Of a DNA stretch of 64,000 nt, positions 42,098 through 51,100 are shown piece after piece (the first letter of the stretch is position 1; every line of letters begins with the position of its first letter). The translations under genes were made by a program, and so were the position numbers. Source of the stretch: Nonomuraea candida (GTDB lineage: Bacteria > Actinomycetota > Actinomycetes > Streptosporangiales > Streptosporangiaceae); contig NZ_JOAG01000008.1 of assembly GCF_000725485.1 (NCBI RefSeq), positions 1 to 64,000 on the forward strand, written 5' to 3'. The notes under the pieces are model-generated. The model saw only the letters and a program-made list of their open reading frames with translations. It searched no databases and was not told the origin of the DNA.

Positions 42098-43531
42098 TCA
42101 GCTCAGGGCCGCCTCGATGATCGAGCGGGCGATCGTGGAGACCGCGTCCGGGCGCTCGCCCGGCCGTTCCAGCACCACCCCCACCGCCACCTCCGGCGCC
42201 TGGGTCGGCGCGAAGGCGGTCACCACGGCGGGCGCCCCCGGGCCCTCCTCGCTCGCGGCCGCCTTCGGGACCGGCCGCACCCCGGGGATCGCCGCCCCCA
42301 TGCCCCCCGCCGACGACACCGAGGTCATCATCGCCGCCAGGTGCCGCGCCAGCTCGGGCGGCACGGCCCTGCGGTACGGCGCGGGATCGGCCCGGTTGAT
42401 GACCGATCCGTCCGGCAGCCGGACCTCCGCCACCAGGTGCGGCCGCATCAGCACCCCGTCGTTGGCCACCGCCGCCGACAACATGGCCACCATCAGCGGC
42501 GTCACCCGGTTGTCGTGGTGCCCGATGGCCGCCAGGGCGGTCTGGGGCCGGTCCGCGGCCAGCGGGTAGCGGCTGGGCGTCGTGGGCAGCGGGATGCGCA
42601 GGTTGCCGGCGTTGAAGCCGAACGCCTCCGCCTGGTCCCGCAGCAGGTCCTGCCCGAGCTGCAGCCCGATGGTGGCGAAGGCGGTGTCACAGGAGGTCTG
42701 GAACGCGTACGCGAGCGTCGGCCGCCCGCCCCCGCAGTTCCCCTCCACGTACGCGGGCGCTCCCGGCAGCCGCAGCCGGGCGGGCGCGTCCACCAGCGCC
42801 GACGGCGTGTACTCGCCGGAGGCCAGCGCCGCCGCCGCGGTGACCAGCTTGAACGTGGAGCCCGGCGGATAGACCTGGTTGAGCGCCCGGTTGAGCAGCG
42901 GCTGCGCGGGCGCCTGCCGCAACCGCCGCGCGGTCTGCGCCAGCAGGTCCGGGTCGAGCGTGGCCAGCGCGTTCGGGTCGAAGGTCGGCCACGTCGCCAG
43001 CGCCAGCACCGCGCCCGTGGCCGGGTCGATGGCCACCGCCGCCCCGGGCAGCCCGGCCGACCTCAGCCCCTCGTACGCCGCCCGCTGCACCCGGTCCCTG
43101 ACCGTCAGCCTGACGTGGGCCCCCCGGGTGCTTCCCGTCTCGATCAGCGACCTGACCCTGACCTTGGCGTCGTTGCCCGACAGGATGGGGTCCTGGGCGT
43201 GCTCGATGCCGGTGGCGCGGTGCAGCGAGGCGTAGCCGGTGACGGCGGCGTACAGCTCGCCGTGCGGGTAGACGCGCCGGTAGCGGTAGGGGCCGGCGCC
43301 GACCGGCCGGCTGGTGGCGACGGGGGTGCCGTAGTAGGTGACGATGTCGCCGCGCGGGCGGCCGTGCCGGTCGAGCAGCGGCCGCTCGTTCCTGCGGTCG
43401 GCGTTCAGCGCGTGGGAGCCGAACGCCTGGATCAGCGTGATGTGCGCGAGCAGCACGAACAGCATCGCCGCGCACACCCTGGCGACCCGCCGCAGCGGGA
43501 CGTCGAGCCACCTCCCCCTCGATCCGGCCAT
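42098..43531 (-). CDS. Penicillin-binding protein transpeptidase-like, degenerate active site
   Basis: A 477-residue protein resembling class B PBPs of the PbpA type: an N-terminal membrane helix (about residues 18-36), a short pedestal, and a transpeptidase domain from about residue 155. The nucleophile motif SxxK is intact (PPGSTFKLV, S225/K228). The SxN motif reads SCD (280-282), and the KTG motif, expected before the VVTAFAP strand, reads KAA (423-425). These changes should impair or alter penicillin binding and peptide crosslinking. It may be an inactive scaffold or a divergent enzyme. It is transcribed with the MerR gene 36 bp upstream. Confidence 0.85.
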   Translation of the reverse strand: MAGSRGRWLDVPLRRVARVCAAMLFVLLAHITLIQAFGSHALNADRRNERPLLDRHGRPRGDIVTYYGTPVATSRPVGAGPYRYRRVYPHGELYAAVTGYASLHRATGIEHAQDPILSGNDAKVRVRSLIETGSTRGAHVRLTVRDRVQRAAYEGLRSAGLPGAAVAIDPATGAVLALATWPTFDPNALATLDPDLLAQTARRLRQAPAQPLLNRALNQVYPPGSTFKLVTAAAALASGEYTPSALVDAPARLRLPGAPAYVEGNCGGGRPTLAYAFQTSCDTAFATIGLQLGQDLLRDQAEAFGFNAGNLRIPLPTTPSRYPLAADRPQTALAAIGHHDNRVTPLMVAMLSAAVANDGVLMRPHLVAEVRLPDGSVINRADPAPYRRAVPPELARHLAAMMTSVSSAGGMGAAIPGVRPVPKAAASEEGPGAPAVVTAFAPTQAPEVAVGVVLERPGERPDAVSTIARSIIEAALS

Positions 43532-43567
43532 GGATCGAGGTGTAGCAACCGGCCCGCAAAGGCCGGG

Positions 43568-43927
43568 CTAGAGGACGCTGCGGTAGTAGGAGATCTTGTT
43601 GCGGATGTAGCGCTGGCGCTCGGCCAGATTGTCGATCTGCGCCCGGACCTGCCGGTCGTGCTCCTCCAGCAGCTTGATGCGGTCGGGGATGGTGTGGTCG
43701 CCGGCGCGGACCAGCTCGGCGAAGCGCAGCATCGTGGCGATGGGCATGCCCGTGTCGCGCAGGCAGCGGACCGTGCCGAGCCAGCCGACGTCCTCCTGGC
43801 TGAACCTGCGCTGCCCGGCCGCGTTCCGGTCGACGCGCTCCAGCAGGCCGATCTTCTCGTAGTAGCGAAGGGTGTCGAGGCTGAAGCCGGTCTCCTCGAC
43901 GACCTCCGCCGGTGTGTACACGCTCAC
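43568..43927 (-). CDS. MerR family transcriptional regulator
   Basis: A 119-residue MerR regulator: winged HTH (YTPAEVVEETGFSLDTLRYYEKIGLL, RNAAGQRRFSQEDVGWLGTVRCLRDTGMPIATML) and a C-terminal coiled coil (HDRQVRAQIDNLAERQRYIRNKI). The short C-terminus has no metal-binding cysteines, so it is of the general stress/organic-ligand subgroup. The start is GTG 43927. Two near-identical 20-bp palindromes lie between it and the divergent aldo-keto reductase gene, so it probably regulates that gene and itself. Confidence 0.9.
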   Translation of the reverse strand: MSVYTPAEVVEETGFSLDTLRYYEKIGLLERVDRNAAGQRRFSQEDVGWLGTVRCLRDTGMPIATMLRFAELVRAGDHTIPDRIKLLEEHDRQVRAQIDNLAERQRYIRNKISYYRSVL

Positions 43928-43942
43928 GCGACCCAGGATCGC

Positions 43943-43992
43943 ACCTGGAGTGCACTCCAGGTCAACCGCTTGACATGGAGTGCACTCCAGGT
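43943..43992. promoter_or_regulatory. Twin MerR operators
   Basis: ACCTGGAGTGCACTCCAGGT (43943-43962) is a perfect 20-bp palindrome. ACATGGAGTGCACTCCAGGT (43973-43992) is the same with one change. Centres are 30 bp apart. A TTGACA box (43970-43975) abuts the second copy, as in MerR-type promoters where the operator sits in the spacer. Confidence 0.82.
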
Positions 43993-44007
43993 CTCAGCAT
44001 CTGGCTC

Positions 44008-44931
44008 ATGAATTTCGCACTCGGCACGATTCCGTTCGGCACCACCGTCGGCATGGACGAGACCTTCGCCATCCTGGACCGCTTCCAGGAGGCCGGCGGC
44101 ACCATGCTCGACACGGCCGACAACTACCCGTTCTGGGTGGAGGGCCGCTCCGGCGACGAGAGCGAGCTGGCCATCGGCGCGTGGCTGGCCGCCCGTGGCA
44201 ACCGGGACGAGATGGTCATCAGCACGAAGGTCGGCGCCCGGCCCACCGTCCCCGGCGACCGGACCCTCGACTCGGCGGAGGGCCTGTCCGCGCCGGCCAT
44301 CGCCACCGCGATGGAGGGCAGCCTGCGGAGATTGGGGACGGACTACATCGATGTGTATTGGGCGCACATCGAGGACCGCTCCGTCCCGCTGGAGGAGACC
44401 CTGGGGGCGTTCGACGAGCTGGTCCGGGCGGGCAGGGCCCGGGCGCTCGGGGCCAGCAACGTGGCCACCTGGCGGCTGGAGCGGGCCAGGAACGTCTCGG
44501 CGGCGCACGGCTGGACGCCCTACACCTATGTGCAGCTCCGGCACACCTACCTGCGGCCGCGGCCGGGCACCCGGCTCGCCGAGTCGGGGCACCGGCTGGT
44601 GTCGGACGAGCTGCTCGACTATCTGGCCGCCGAGCCGGACATGACGCTGTGGGCGTACAACACGCTGATGTTCGGCGCGTACACGCGGCCGGACCGGCCC
44701 ATCTCCGAGATCTACGACCACCCGGGCACGACCCGGCGGCTGGCGGTCCTGCGCGAGGTGGCCGGCGAGCTGGGCGCGACCCCGAACCAGGTCGTCCTGG
44801 CCTGGCTCATGGCCGACGGGATCGTGCCCATCGTGGGGGTCTCCACGATGGAGCAGCTGGAGGAGGCCATCGGCGCGACCGGGCTCAAGCTGGACGCCGA
44901 GCTGCGCGCCCGCCTGGACGCCCCCTGCTGA
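44008..44931 (+). CDS. Aldo/keto reductase
   Basis: A 307-residue NADPH-dependent aldo-keto reductase. The catalytic tetrad can be read as Asp and Tyr in MLDTADNYPFW, Lys in VISTKVG and His in VYWAHIEDRS. SIWLM and upstream residues belong to the operator region, so the ATG at 44008 is preferred. The C-terminal QVVLAWLMADGIVPIVGVST is typical of the family. It is divergently paired with the MerR regulator through twin operators, so it is probably induced by a carbonyl or electrophile sensed by MerR. Confidence 0.9.
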   Translation: MNFALGTIPFGTTVGMDETFAILDRFQEAGGTMLDTADNYPFWVEGRSGDESELAIGAWLAARGNRDEMVISTKVGARPTVPGDRTLDSAEGLSAPAIATAMEGSLRRLGTDYIDVYWAHIEDRSVPLEETLGAFDELVRAGRARALGASNVATWRLERARNVSAAHGWTPYTYVQLRHTYLRPRPGTRLAESGHRLVSDELLDYLAAEPDMTLWAYNTLMFGAYTRPDRPISEIYDHPGTTRRLAVLREVAGELGATPNQVVLAWLMADGIVPIVGVSTMEQLEEAIGATGLKLDAELRARLDAPC

Positions 44932-44954
44932 ACCTCCCGGAGGCGGCGTCGTCA

Positions 44955-45046
44955 GGGGCCTGGGGCCTGGGGTCTGGGGCCGGGGGCTAGGTCGGGCCCG
45001 GGGCCGGGGCCGGGGTCAGGGCCGGGGGCCGAAAGCAGGGCCGGGG
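44955..45046. repeat. G-rich GGGGCCT-type repeat
   Basis: A run of 7-bp units (GGGGCCT, GGGGCCT, GGGGTCT) from 44955 continues as GGGGCC- and GGGCC-based blocks to the TetR stop. It is non-coding, lies between two convergent genes, and could fold into quadruplex or hairpin structures that act in termination. Confidence 0.65.
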
Positions 45047-45685
45047 TCAGGGCAGGTGGTCGGCCAGGTAGCGGCGGACCAGTTGCTTGCACTCGGCGAT
45101 CAGCTCGGGGTCGCCGCCGGGGTCGGCGCGGAAGGCCAGCTTGAGCACCGCGTCGGTGGCCTCGACCGCCACCACCAGCGCCCGGTCGAGCCCCGGCCCC
45201 GCCGGGGCGTCGAGCAGCTCCAGCGTCAGGGCGCGCAGGCGCTCGGCGACGACGACGTTGTTCTCCTGCGTCTCGTCGAGCGCCCGGCCGCTGCCCTCGA
45301 CGGCCGGCCCGCCGGGCGCGGCGAGCACCTCGCCGAAGTCGACCACCGCGAAGCCCGGCGTGGTGCGCTTCATGTCGACGAACTCGTCGATGGCCAGGTC
45401 GACCAGGTCGGTCCAGTGCGCCAGCTCGACGGTGGGGATCAGCTCGATGATGCGCTGGAGGAACGCTTCGAGGTTGCGCCGCGCCAGCGCGCGCACCAGC
45501 CCCTGCTTGTCGTGGAAGAACTGGTAGAAGGTGCCGATCGGCACCTCGGCCCGGCGCGCGACCTCTTTGGTGGTCAGCGCCTCGTAACCCACCTCGTCGA
45601 GCAGGAGCGCGCACTCGTCGAGCATCCGCTCCACCCGCACGACGCTCCGGCGCTGGGCGGGGCGGCGGCGCAAGGTACTGGTCAT
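45047..45685 (-). CDS. TetR family transcriptional regulator
   Basis: A 212-residue TetR regulator. The N-terminal HTH (VRVERMLDECALLLDEVGYEALTTKEVARRAEVPIGTFYQFFHDKQGL, recognition helix PIGTFYQFFHDK) is followed by an all-helical ligand-binding domain. The ATG at 45685 begins MTSTLRRRP, just before the DNA-binding basic patch. It is divergent from the GH1 beta-glucosidase (90 bp), so that gene is the obvious candidate target, though I see no clear palindrome between them. Confidence 0.88.
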   Translation of the reverse strand: MTSTLRRRPAQRRSVVRVERMLDECALLLDEVGYEALTTKEVARRAEVPIGTFYQFFHDKQGLVRALARRNLEAFLQRIIELIPTVELAHWTDLVDLAIDEFVDMKRTTPGFAVVDFGEVLAAPGGPAVEGSGRALDETQENNVVVAERLRALTLELLDAPAGPGLDRALVVAVEATDAVLKLAFRADPGGDPELIAECKQLVRRYLADHLP

Positions 45686-45775
45686 GTCCCCATCCTGACG
45701 CATTTCCCCCTGGCCCGGGTCAGAGATCTTGACCTCGGTTAACATGAGCCCAACTCACATAGCTGGGAGGCCGGG

Positions 45776-47116
45776 ATGTTCTTCTGGGGTACGGCGACGG
45801 CCGCGTACCAGATCGAGGGCGCCACCGCCGAGGACGGCAGGGGCCCGTCCGTCTGGGACACCTTCGTCCGCGAGCCCGGCCGCGTCAAGGACGGTCACAC
45901 CGGGGACGTGGCCTGCGACCACTACCACCGCTGGCGCGAGGACGTCGCGCTGATGGCGGGGCTCGGCGTGAACGCCTACCGCTTCTCGATCGCCTGGCCC
46001 CGGGTGCTGCCGCAGGGCGCCGGCGAGGTCAACGAGCGCGGCCTGGACTTCTACGACCGGCTGGTGGACGCGCTGCTGGAGGCGGGCATCAGCCCGGTGC
46101 CGACGCTGTTCCACTGGGACCTGCCGCAGGCGCTGGAGGAGCGCGGCGGCTGGCTGAACCGCGACGTCGCCGCCCTGTTCGCCGACTACGCGGCCACGGT
46201 CGCCGCCCGGCTGGCCGACCGGGTGCCGATGTGGATCACGCTGAACGAGCCGTTCGTGCACATGGCCTACGGCTACGCCATGGGCCTGCACGCCCCCGGC
46301 AGGCTCCTGCTGACCGGCGCGCTGCCCGCCGCCCACCACCAGCTCCTCGCCCACGGGCTGGCCGCCGGGGCGCTCAGGGCGGCCGGGGCGGGCCAGGTGG
46401 CGCTCACCAACAACTGCACCCCGGTCTGGCCCGCGTCGCAGGACGAGGCGGACCTGCGGGCGGCCGACGCGTACGACATCCTGCACAACCGGCTGTTCAA
46501 CGACCCCGTGCTCCTCGGCCGCTATCCGGACCTGTCGGCGTACGTCCCCGAGCCGGACTTCGTCCGGGACGGCGACCTGGAGACCATCGCCGCCCCGCTG
46601 GACGCGCTGGGCGTCAACTACTACAACCCCACCCGCATAGCCGCGCCGGCGGACGGCGGCGTGCTCCCGTTCGAGGACGCGGGCATCACCGGCCACCCCA
46701 CCACGGCCTTCGGCTGGCCGGTCGTCCCCGACGGCCTGCGCGAGCTGCTCACGGCCCTCCGGGCGAGGTACGGCGCCGCCCTGCCCCCGATCCTCATCAC
46801 CGAGAACGGCTGCTCCCAGGAGGACGTCCCGGCCCCGGACGGCACCGTCGAGGACGAGGCCCGCGTCGCCTTCCTCGACGGCCACCTCGCCGCCATGCGC
46901 CGGGCCATGGCCGAGGGCGTGGACGTGCGCGGCTACTTCGTCTGGTCGCTGCTGGACAACTTCGAGTGGGCCGAGGGCTACCACCAGCGCTTCGGCCTCG
47001 TCCACGTGGACTTCGCCACCCAGCGGCGCACGCCGAAGCGCTCCTACCACTGGTACAAGGCGTTCCTGGCGGGCCGGAACACCGGTCGGAACACCGGTCA
47101 GAACACCGACACGTGA
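45776..47116 (+). CDS. Glycoside hydrolase family 1 beta-glucosidase
   Basis: A 446-residue GH1 enzyme, complete from FFWGTATAAYQIEG to KRSYHWYKAFL. The acid/base Glu is in WITLNEPF (E158) and the nucleophile Glu in LITENG (E353). The sugar-binding QIEG, HWDLPQ and NEPF motifs are intact. No signal peptide, so it hydrolyses imported beta-glucosides in the cytoplasm. ATG 45776 has GGGAGG 5 nt upstream. The last 14 residues (GRNTGRNTGQNTDT) come from a 12-bp tandem repeat that overlaps the convergent gene's stop. Confidence 0.94.
   Translation: MFFWGTATAAYQIEGATAEDGRGPSVWDTFVREPGRVKDGHTGDVACDHYHRWREDVALMAGLGVNAYRFSIAWPRVLPQGAGEVNERGLDFYDRLVDALLEAGISPVPTLFHWDLPQALEERGGWLNRDVAALFADYAATVAARLADRVPMWITLNEPFVHMAYGYAMGLHAPGRLLLTGALPAAHHQLLAHGLAAGALRAAGAGQVALTNNCTPVWPASQDEADLRAADAYDILHNRLFNDPVLLGRYPDLSAYVPEPDFVRDGDLETIAAPLDALGVNYYNPTRIAAPADGGVLPFEDAGITGHPTTAFGWPVVPDGLRELLTALRARYGAALPPILITENGCSQEDVPAPDGTVEDEARVAFLDGHLAAMRRAMAEGVDVRGYFVWSLLDNFEWAEGYHQRFGLVHVDFATQRRTPKRSYHWYKAFLAGRNTGRNTGQNTDT
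47076..47110. repeat. 12-bp tandem repeat at overlapping 3' ends
   Basis: Three copies of GGAACACCGGTC-like sequence (47076, 47088, 47100; the last diverged) encode the RNTG repeats at the beta-glucosidase C-terminus. They run into the stop codon of the convergent gene (47098-47100). Confidence 0.75.
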
Positions 47117-47994
47117 ACGTGGTCGTAGTGGTTGGCCGTCGCCCCGCCGCGGTCTGACATCGGGTCCCAGCCGCCGCCGGAGCGGATGTCGTAATAGCGC
47201 TGCTTCCAGATGATGTACATCACGCCCAGGCGCGGGCCGTTCTTGATCAGCCACGCGGCCAGCGCGTCGCCGTTGGCCGCGTCGGAGCCCGAGGCCACGG
47301 TGCCGCCGCCGGACATCATGAAGTCGCAGGCCCGGCCCTTGCCGTGCTCACCGGGATCGCCGGGGCGCAGGCAGCCGACGCCGTACTTCATGGGGAAGTT
47401 GGCCATGATCTCGGCGCGCACGTTGATCATGCGGGGGGTCAGGCCCTCGGCGCCGCCGGGCTGCTGGAAGCCGTACTTCTGGAGCAGCTTCTGGATCTCG
47501 TCCTTCTTGCTCTGCAGGGTCTTGATCTCTTTGCGCAGCTTCTCGACCTTCTCGTTGGCGTTGAGCTTCGCCTCGTTGGACTTGTCGATCAGCTTCTTGA
47601 TGTTGGCCACCCGCTGGGCCCGCTCGGCGGCCATGTAGGTCAGGTTGGCGGCCTGGCCCAGCATCTTGTACGGCTCGGTCTGGGGCGCGATGAGCCGCAT
47701 GCCGTCCAGCGGGCCCACCATGTAGGAGGTCTGGGCGATCCGGCTCACTTCGTCCTGGGCGGCCCGGAGCTGGGCCTGGAGGTGGCCGGAGTTGTCGGTG
47801 GCCCGCTTGGCCTGGATCCTGATCTCCTCCAGGCTCTGGATCTGGCCCCGGTAGAGCTCGTTGAGCCGCGCCGCCTGCTTGGTGAGTCTGCGCAGCTCGG
47901 CCGGGGAGGGATCGGCCGCGGCCGGCGTCGGGGCGGGCAGTGCGAGCAGCCCGGAGAGTACGGCGACGAGACCGGCGAGCCGCCAGATTCTCAC
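47098..47994 (-). CDS. Secreted coiled-coil protein with M15/ARB-07466-like C-terminal domain
   Basis: A protein of about 298 residues. It has a signal peptide (RIWRLAGLVAVLSGLLALPAP, cleavage near AAADPS), then a long coiled coil (about residues 40-180, ending VEKLRKEIKTLQSKKDEIQKLL), then a C-terminal domain. The last contains GRACDFMMSG and NHYDHVHVSV, which match the D-Ala-D-Ala-peptidase-like fold seen in actinobacterial cell-wall proteins. The HxH and D residues suggest a zinc site, but the full catalytic set is not certain. GTG 47994 has GGGAGGGG 6 nt upstream. A cell-wall-remodelling role resembling NlpC/RipA-type proteins is inferred. Confidence 0.78.
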   Translation of the reverse strand: MRIWRLAGLVAVLSGLLALPAPTPAAADPSPAELRRLTKQAARLNELYRGQIQSLEEIRIQAKRATDNSGHLQAQLRAAQDEVSRIAQTSYMVGPLDGMRLIAPQTEPYKMLGQAANLTYMAAERAQRVANIKKLIDKSNEAKLNANEKVEKLRKEIKTLQSKKDEIQKLLQKYGFQQPGGAEGLTPRMINVRAEIMANFPMKYGVGCLRPGDPGEHGKGRACDFMMSGGGTVASGSDAANGDALAAWLIKNGPRLGVMYIIWKQRYYDIRSGGGWDPMSDRGGATANHYDHVHVSVF

Positions 47995-48024
47995 ACCCGT
48001 CCCCTCCCTCATAGACGGACCGAA

Positions 48025-48054
48025 ACTATAGAAGATGATCTTGACCTCTGTCAT
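48025..48054 (-). promoter_or_regulatory. Promoter of secreted coiled-coil gene
   Basis: On the minus strand ATGACA (48049-48054) and TATAGT (48025-48030) are separated by 18 bp and lie about 30 bp upstream of GTG 47994. This is one of the few sigma-70-like promoters in the window. Confidence 0.6.
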
Positions 48055-48072
48055 CCGAATGACGGAACTGCT

Positions 48073-48141
48073 GCACCTTTGGAGGTGTTTTTAGGCTTTT
48101 GACCTGTTTAAGGAGGAGGTAAAAAGTTGGGCCTTGTATAG
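48073..48141 (+). promoter_or_regulatory. Carboxypeptidase 5' region: hairpin, strong ribosome site, mini-ORF
   Basis: A short hairpin GCACCT-TTGG-AGGTGT (48073-48088) is followed by a T-run, then a very strong ribosome site (AAGGAGGAGG, 48110-48119). Seven bases later comes a four-codon frame TTG GGC CTT GTA TAG (48127-48141). The site is badly placed for the carboxypeptidase start itself. A TATAGAT sequence (48137-48143) could be a -10 box instead. A leader peptide or attenuator is possible but unproven. Confidence 0.4.
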
Positions 48142-48160
48142 ATCGCTCCAAAGGTCTGAG

Positions 48161-51100
48161 ATGGCGGTCGATTCCGTCTCCGCGAAGGGGCAGACCGTGT
48201 CTCGATCAACAATCCTCGCCGCGGCCGTCCTCCTCGGCTTAGGCCCGGCCCTCGTGGCCGTGCCGGCCGAGGCGTCCGTCAATCCGCTTCCGCCCGCCGA
48301 CCGCATCGAGCTGTACCAGCTCGAAAGCCCGCCGGGCACCGCGCAGGCGCTCAGGGAGAAGGGCTTCGACGTCGTCCAGCAGCAGGCCGAGGGCGACAAG
48401 GAGCACATAGAGCTGACCGCCGCCCAGGCGGACCTGGCCGCCCTGGCCAAGCTCGGCCACAAGCCCGAGCTCGTCCGCAACCCGCAGGGCCAGTCCCAGC
48501 TCCAGGCCGCCAAGGCCCAGGCGGCGGCGGGTTACACCGTCTGGAAGTCGTACTCCCAGCCCGGCGGCATCGCCGACCAGCTCAGGGAGATCGCGCGCGC
48601 CCACAGGGACGTCGTCAAGCTCCAGTCGATCGGCAAGTCGCTGAAGGGCCAGGACATCCTGGCCGTCAAGGTCACCACCGGCGCCCGGCTGCTGCCCGAC
48701 GGCGTCAAGCCCGCGACCCTCTACTCCGCCACCCAGCACGCCCGCGAGTGGATCGCCACCGAGGTGGACATGCGGCTGCTGAAGCACGTGGTCGCGAACA
48801 AGCGCGCGCTGCGCGACCTGCTCAACAGGACCGAGCTGTGGTTCGTGCCGGTGGCCAACCCCGACGGCTACGACTTCACCTTCACCGAGGGCAACCGCCT
48901 GTGGCGCAAGAACCTGCGCGACAACAACGGCGACGGGCGGATCACCGGCGGCGACGGCGTGGACCCGAACCGGAACTTCCCCACCAACTTCCACTACGAC
49001 GAGGAAGGCTCGTCGAGCATCCCCAGCTCCGAGACCTACCGCGGCACCGGCCCGGCCAGCGAGCCGGAGACCCGGGCCATGGACGGCCTGCTGCGCCGCG
49101 TCGGCTTCGAGATGCAGCTCAACTACCACTCCTACGGCCCGCTGCTGCTCTACCCGGTGGGCTGGCAGATCGCCACGACGACCGCCGACAACCCGATCTA
49201 CGAGGCGCTCACGGGCGACGACGCCGAGCCGGCGGTGCCCGGCTTCGACCCCGACCTCGGCGCGGAGCTCTACACCACCAACGGCGACACCAACGACCAC
49301 GCCCACGCCAGGTACGGGACGCTGTCGTGGACGCCGGAGCTCAACGAGGGCTGCGACGGCTGCGGCTTCGTCTTCCCCGACGACGAGGCGCTGGTGCAGG
49401 CCGAGTTCGAGAAGAACCTGCCCTTCGCGCTCGACGTGGCCAGGTCCGCGGTCGACCCGGCCGAGCCGGTCAGCCACCTGGGCAACAGGACGCCCGACTT
49501 CGAGCTCGACCCGTTCGGCACCAGCCACGGCAAGGACCAGGTCGTCCAGGTCAACGCCAAGCGCAAGCTCGGCCCCGTCTTCCTGAACTACCAGGTCAAC
49601 GGCGGCCGTACGAAGGTCAGGCCGACCTCCGAGTGGCGCGGCGGCGAGCGGTACGGCAAGGGCTACGACCGCTACTACCACCGCCTGCGCGGCACGATCA
49701 CCGGCACCAAGCCCGGCGACAAGGTCAAGGTCTGGTTCAGCTCGATCGGCAGGAAGAGCGCCGACTTCACCTACACCGTCGCCTCCGACATCGGCGGCGA
49801 GGTGCTCGTGCTGGCCACCGAGGACGTCACCGGCCTCAGCCCGGCGCAGGAGGGCGCCGAGGCCAAGTACGCCGACGAGTACGCCGCCGCCCTGGAGGCC
49901 GCCGGCCACACCACGGACGTGTACGACATGGACAAGGCCGGCCGCCGGGCCCCGCATCCGCTGGGCGTGCTCAGCCACTACAAGGCGGTGGTCTGGGAGA
50001 CCGGCGACGACATCATCCCCAGGTCGCCCGGCCAGGTCGCCGGCACCACCTCCAAGGGCGGCGTGGACACCGAGCTGGCCGTGCGCGACTACCTGAACGA
50101 GGGCGGCAAGCTGCTGCACGCCGGCAAGTACCCGTCGTACGCGGCCAACACGAACGGCCTCTACTACTACGAGCCCGACCAGCCGGAGAACCCCGAGTGC
50201 ACGGTCGACGACGACCCGCCGTGCATCCCGGTGTTCAACGACTTCCAGCAGTACTACCTGGGCGCCTACGTCTTCTTCGACAACGGCGGCACCGACCAGG
50301 CCACCGGTCAGCCGTTCCCCCTGCGGGGCAGCGGCGGCGCGTTCGAGGGCTTCGGCGCCACGATCGCCCCGAGCCACACGCAGTCGTTCGTGGCCACCTC
50401 GGCGATCCTGCCGGCCGACCGGTTCCCCCGCTTCGCCGGCTCCGCGCAGGTCAAGTGGGAGCGCCCGGGCGGCCCGTTCGACCCGCACAGCGGCTCCTGG
50501 GACGTCTACAGCGGCATCGCCGACGTCTCGTGGAAGCGGCTGACGAAGACCATCGACCTGACCGGGCGGTCGAGCGGCGACCTGTCGTTCTGGACCTCGT
50601 ACGACACCGAGGCCCACTGGGACTTCCTGACGGTCGAGGCGCGCACGGCCGGCCGCGACGACTGGACCACTCTGCCGGACGCCAACGGGCACACCACCCA
50701 GGAGACCGGTGACAGCTGCCTGGTCGAGAACAGCGGCGGCTGGCGCGTCATCCACCCGTTCACCCAGCGCTACCAGGGGGTGAACTGCGAGCCGACCGGC
50801 ACCTCCGGCGCCTGGCACGCGGCCTCGGGCAACTCGGCCGGCTGGCAGCAGTGGAAGATCGACCTGACCCCGTACGCGGGCAAGCAGGTCGAGATCTCCA
50901 TCTCCTACATCAGCGACTGGGCCACCCAGGGCGCGGGCGTCTTCCTCGACGACTTCGCCGTCACCCTGGACGGCACGGTGGCCGAGTCGACGTCGTTCGA
51001 GTCCGACCTGGGCGGCTGGACCGTCGCCGGCCCGCCCGAGGGCAGCTCGGCCTCGGTCAACAACTGGTTCCGCACGGACCAGGTGTTCGAGGAGGGCGGC

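Noticed and set aside
42098..43531. Frameshift as the explanation for the missing KTG motif
   Set aside because: Reading frame and flanking conserved segments continue on both sides, so the KAA looks like true substitution.
45725..48048. Shared ATCTTGACCTC sequence upstream of two genes
   Set aside because: The match is short, orientation relative to the genes is inconsistent, and a better promoter explains the second locus.
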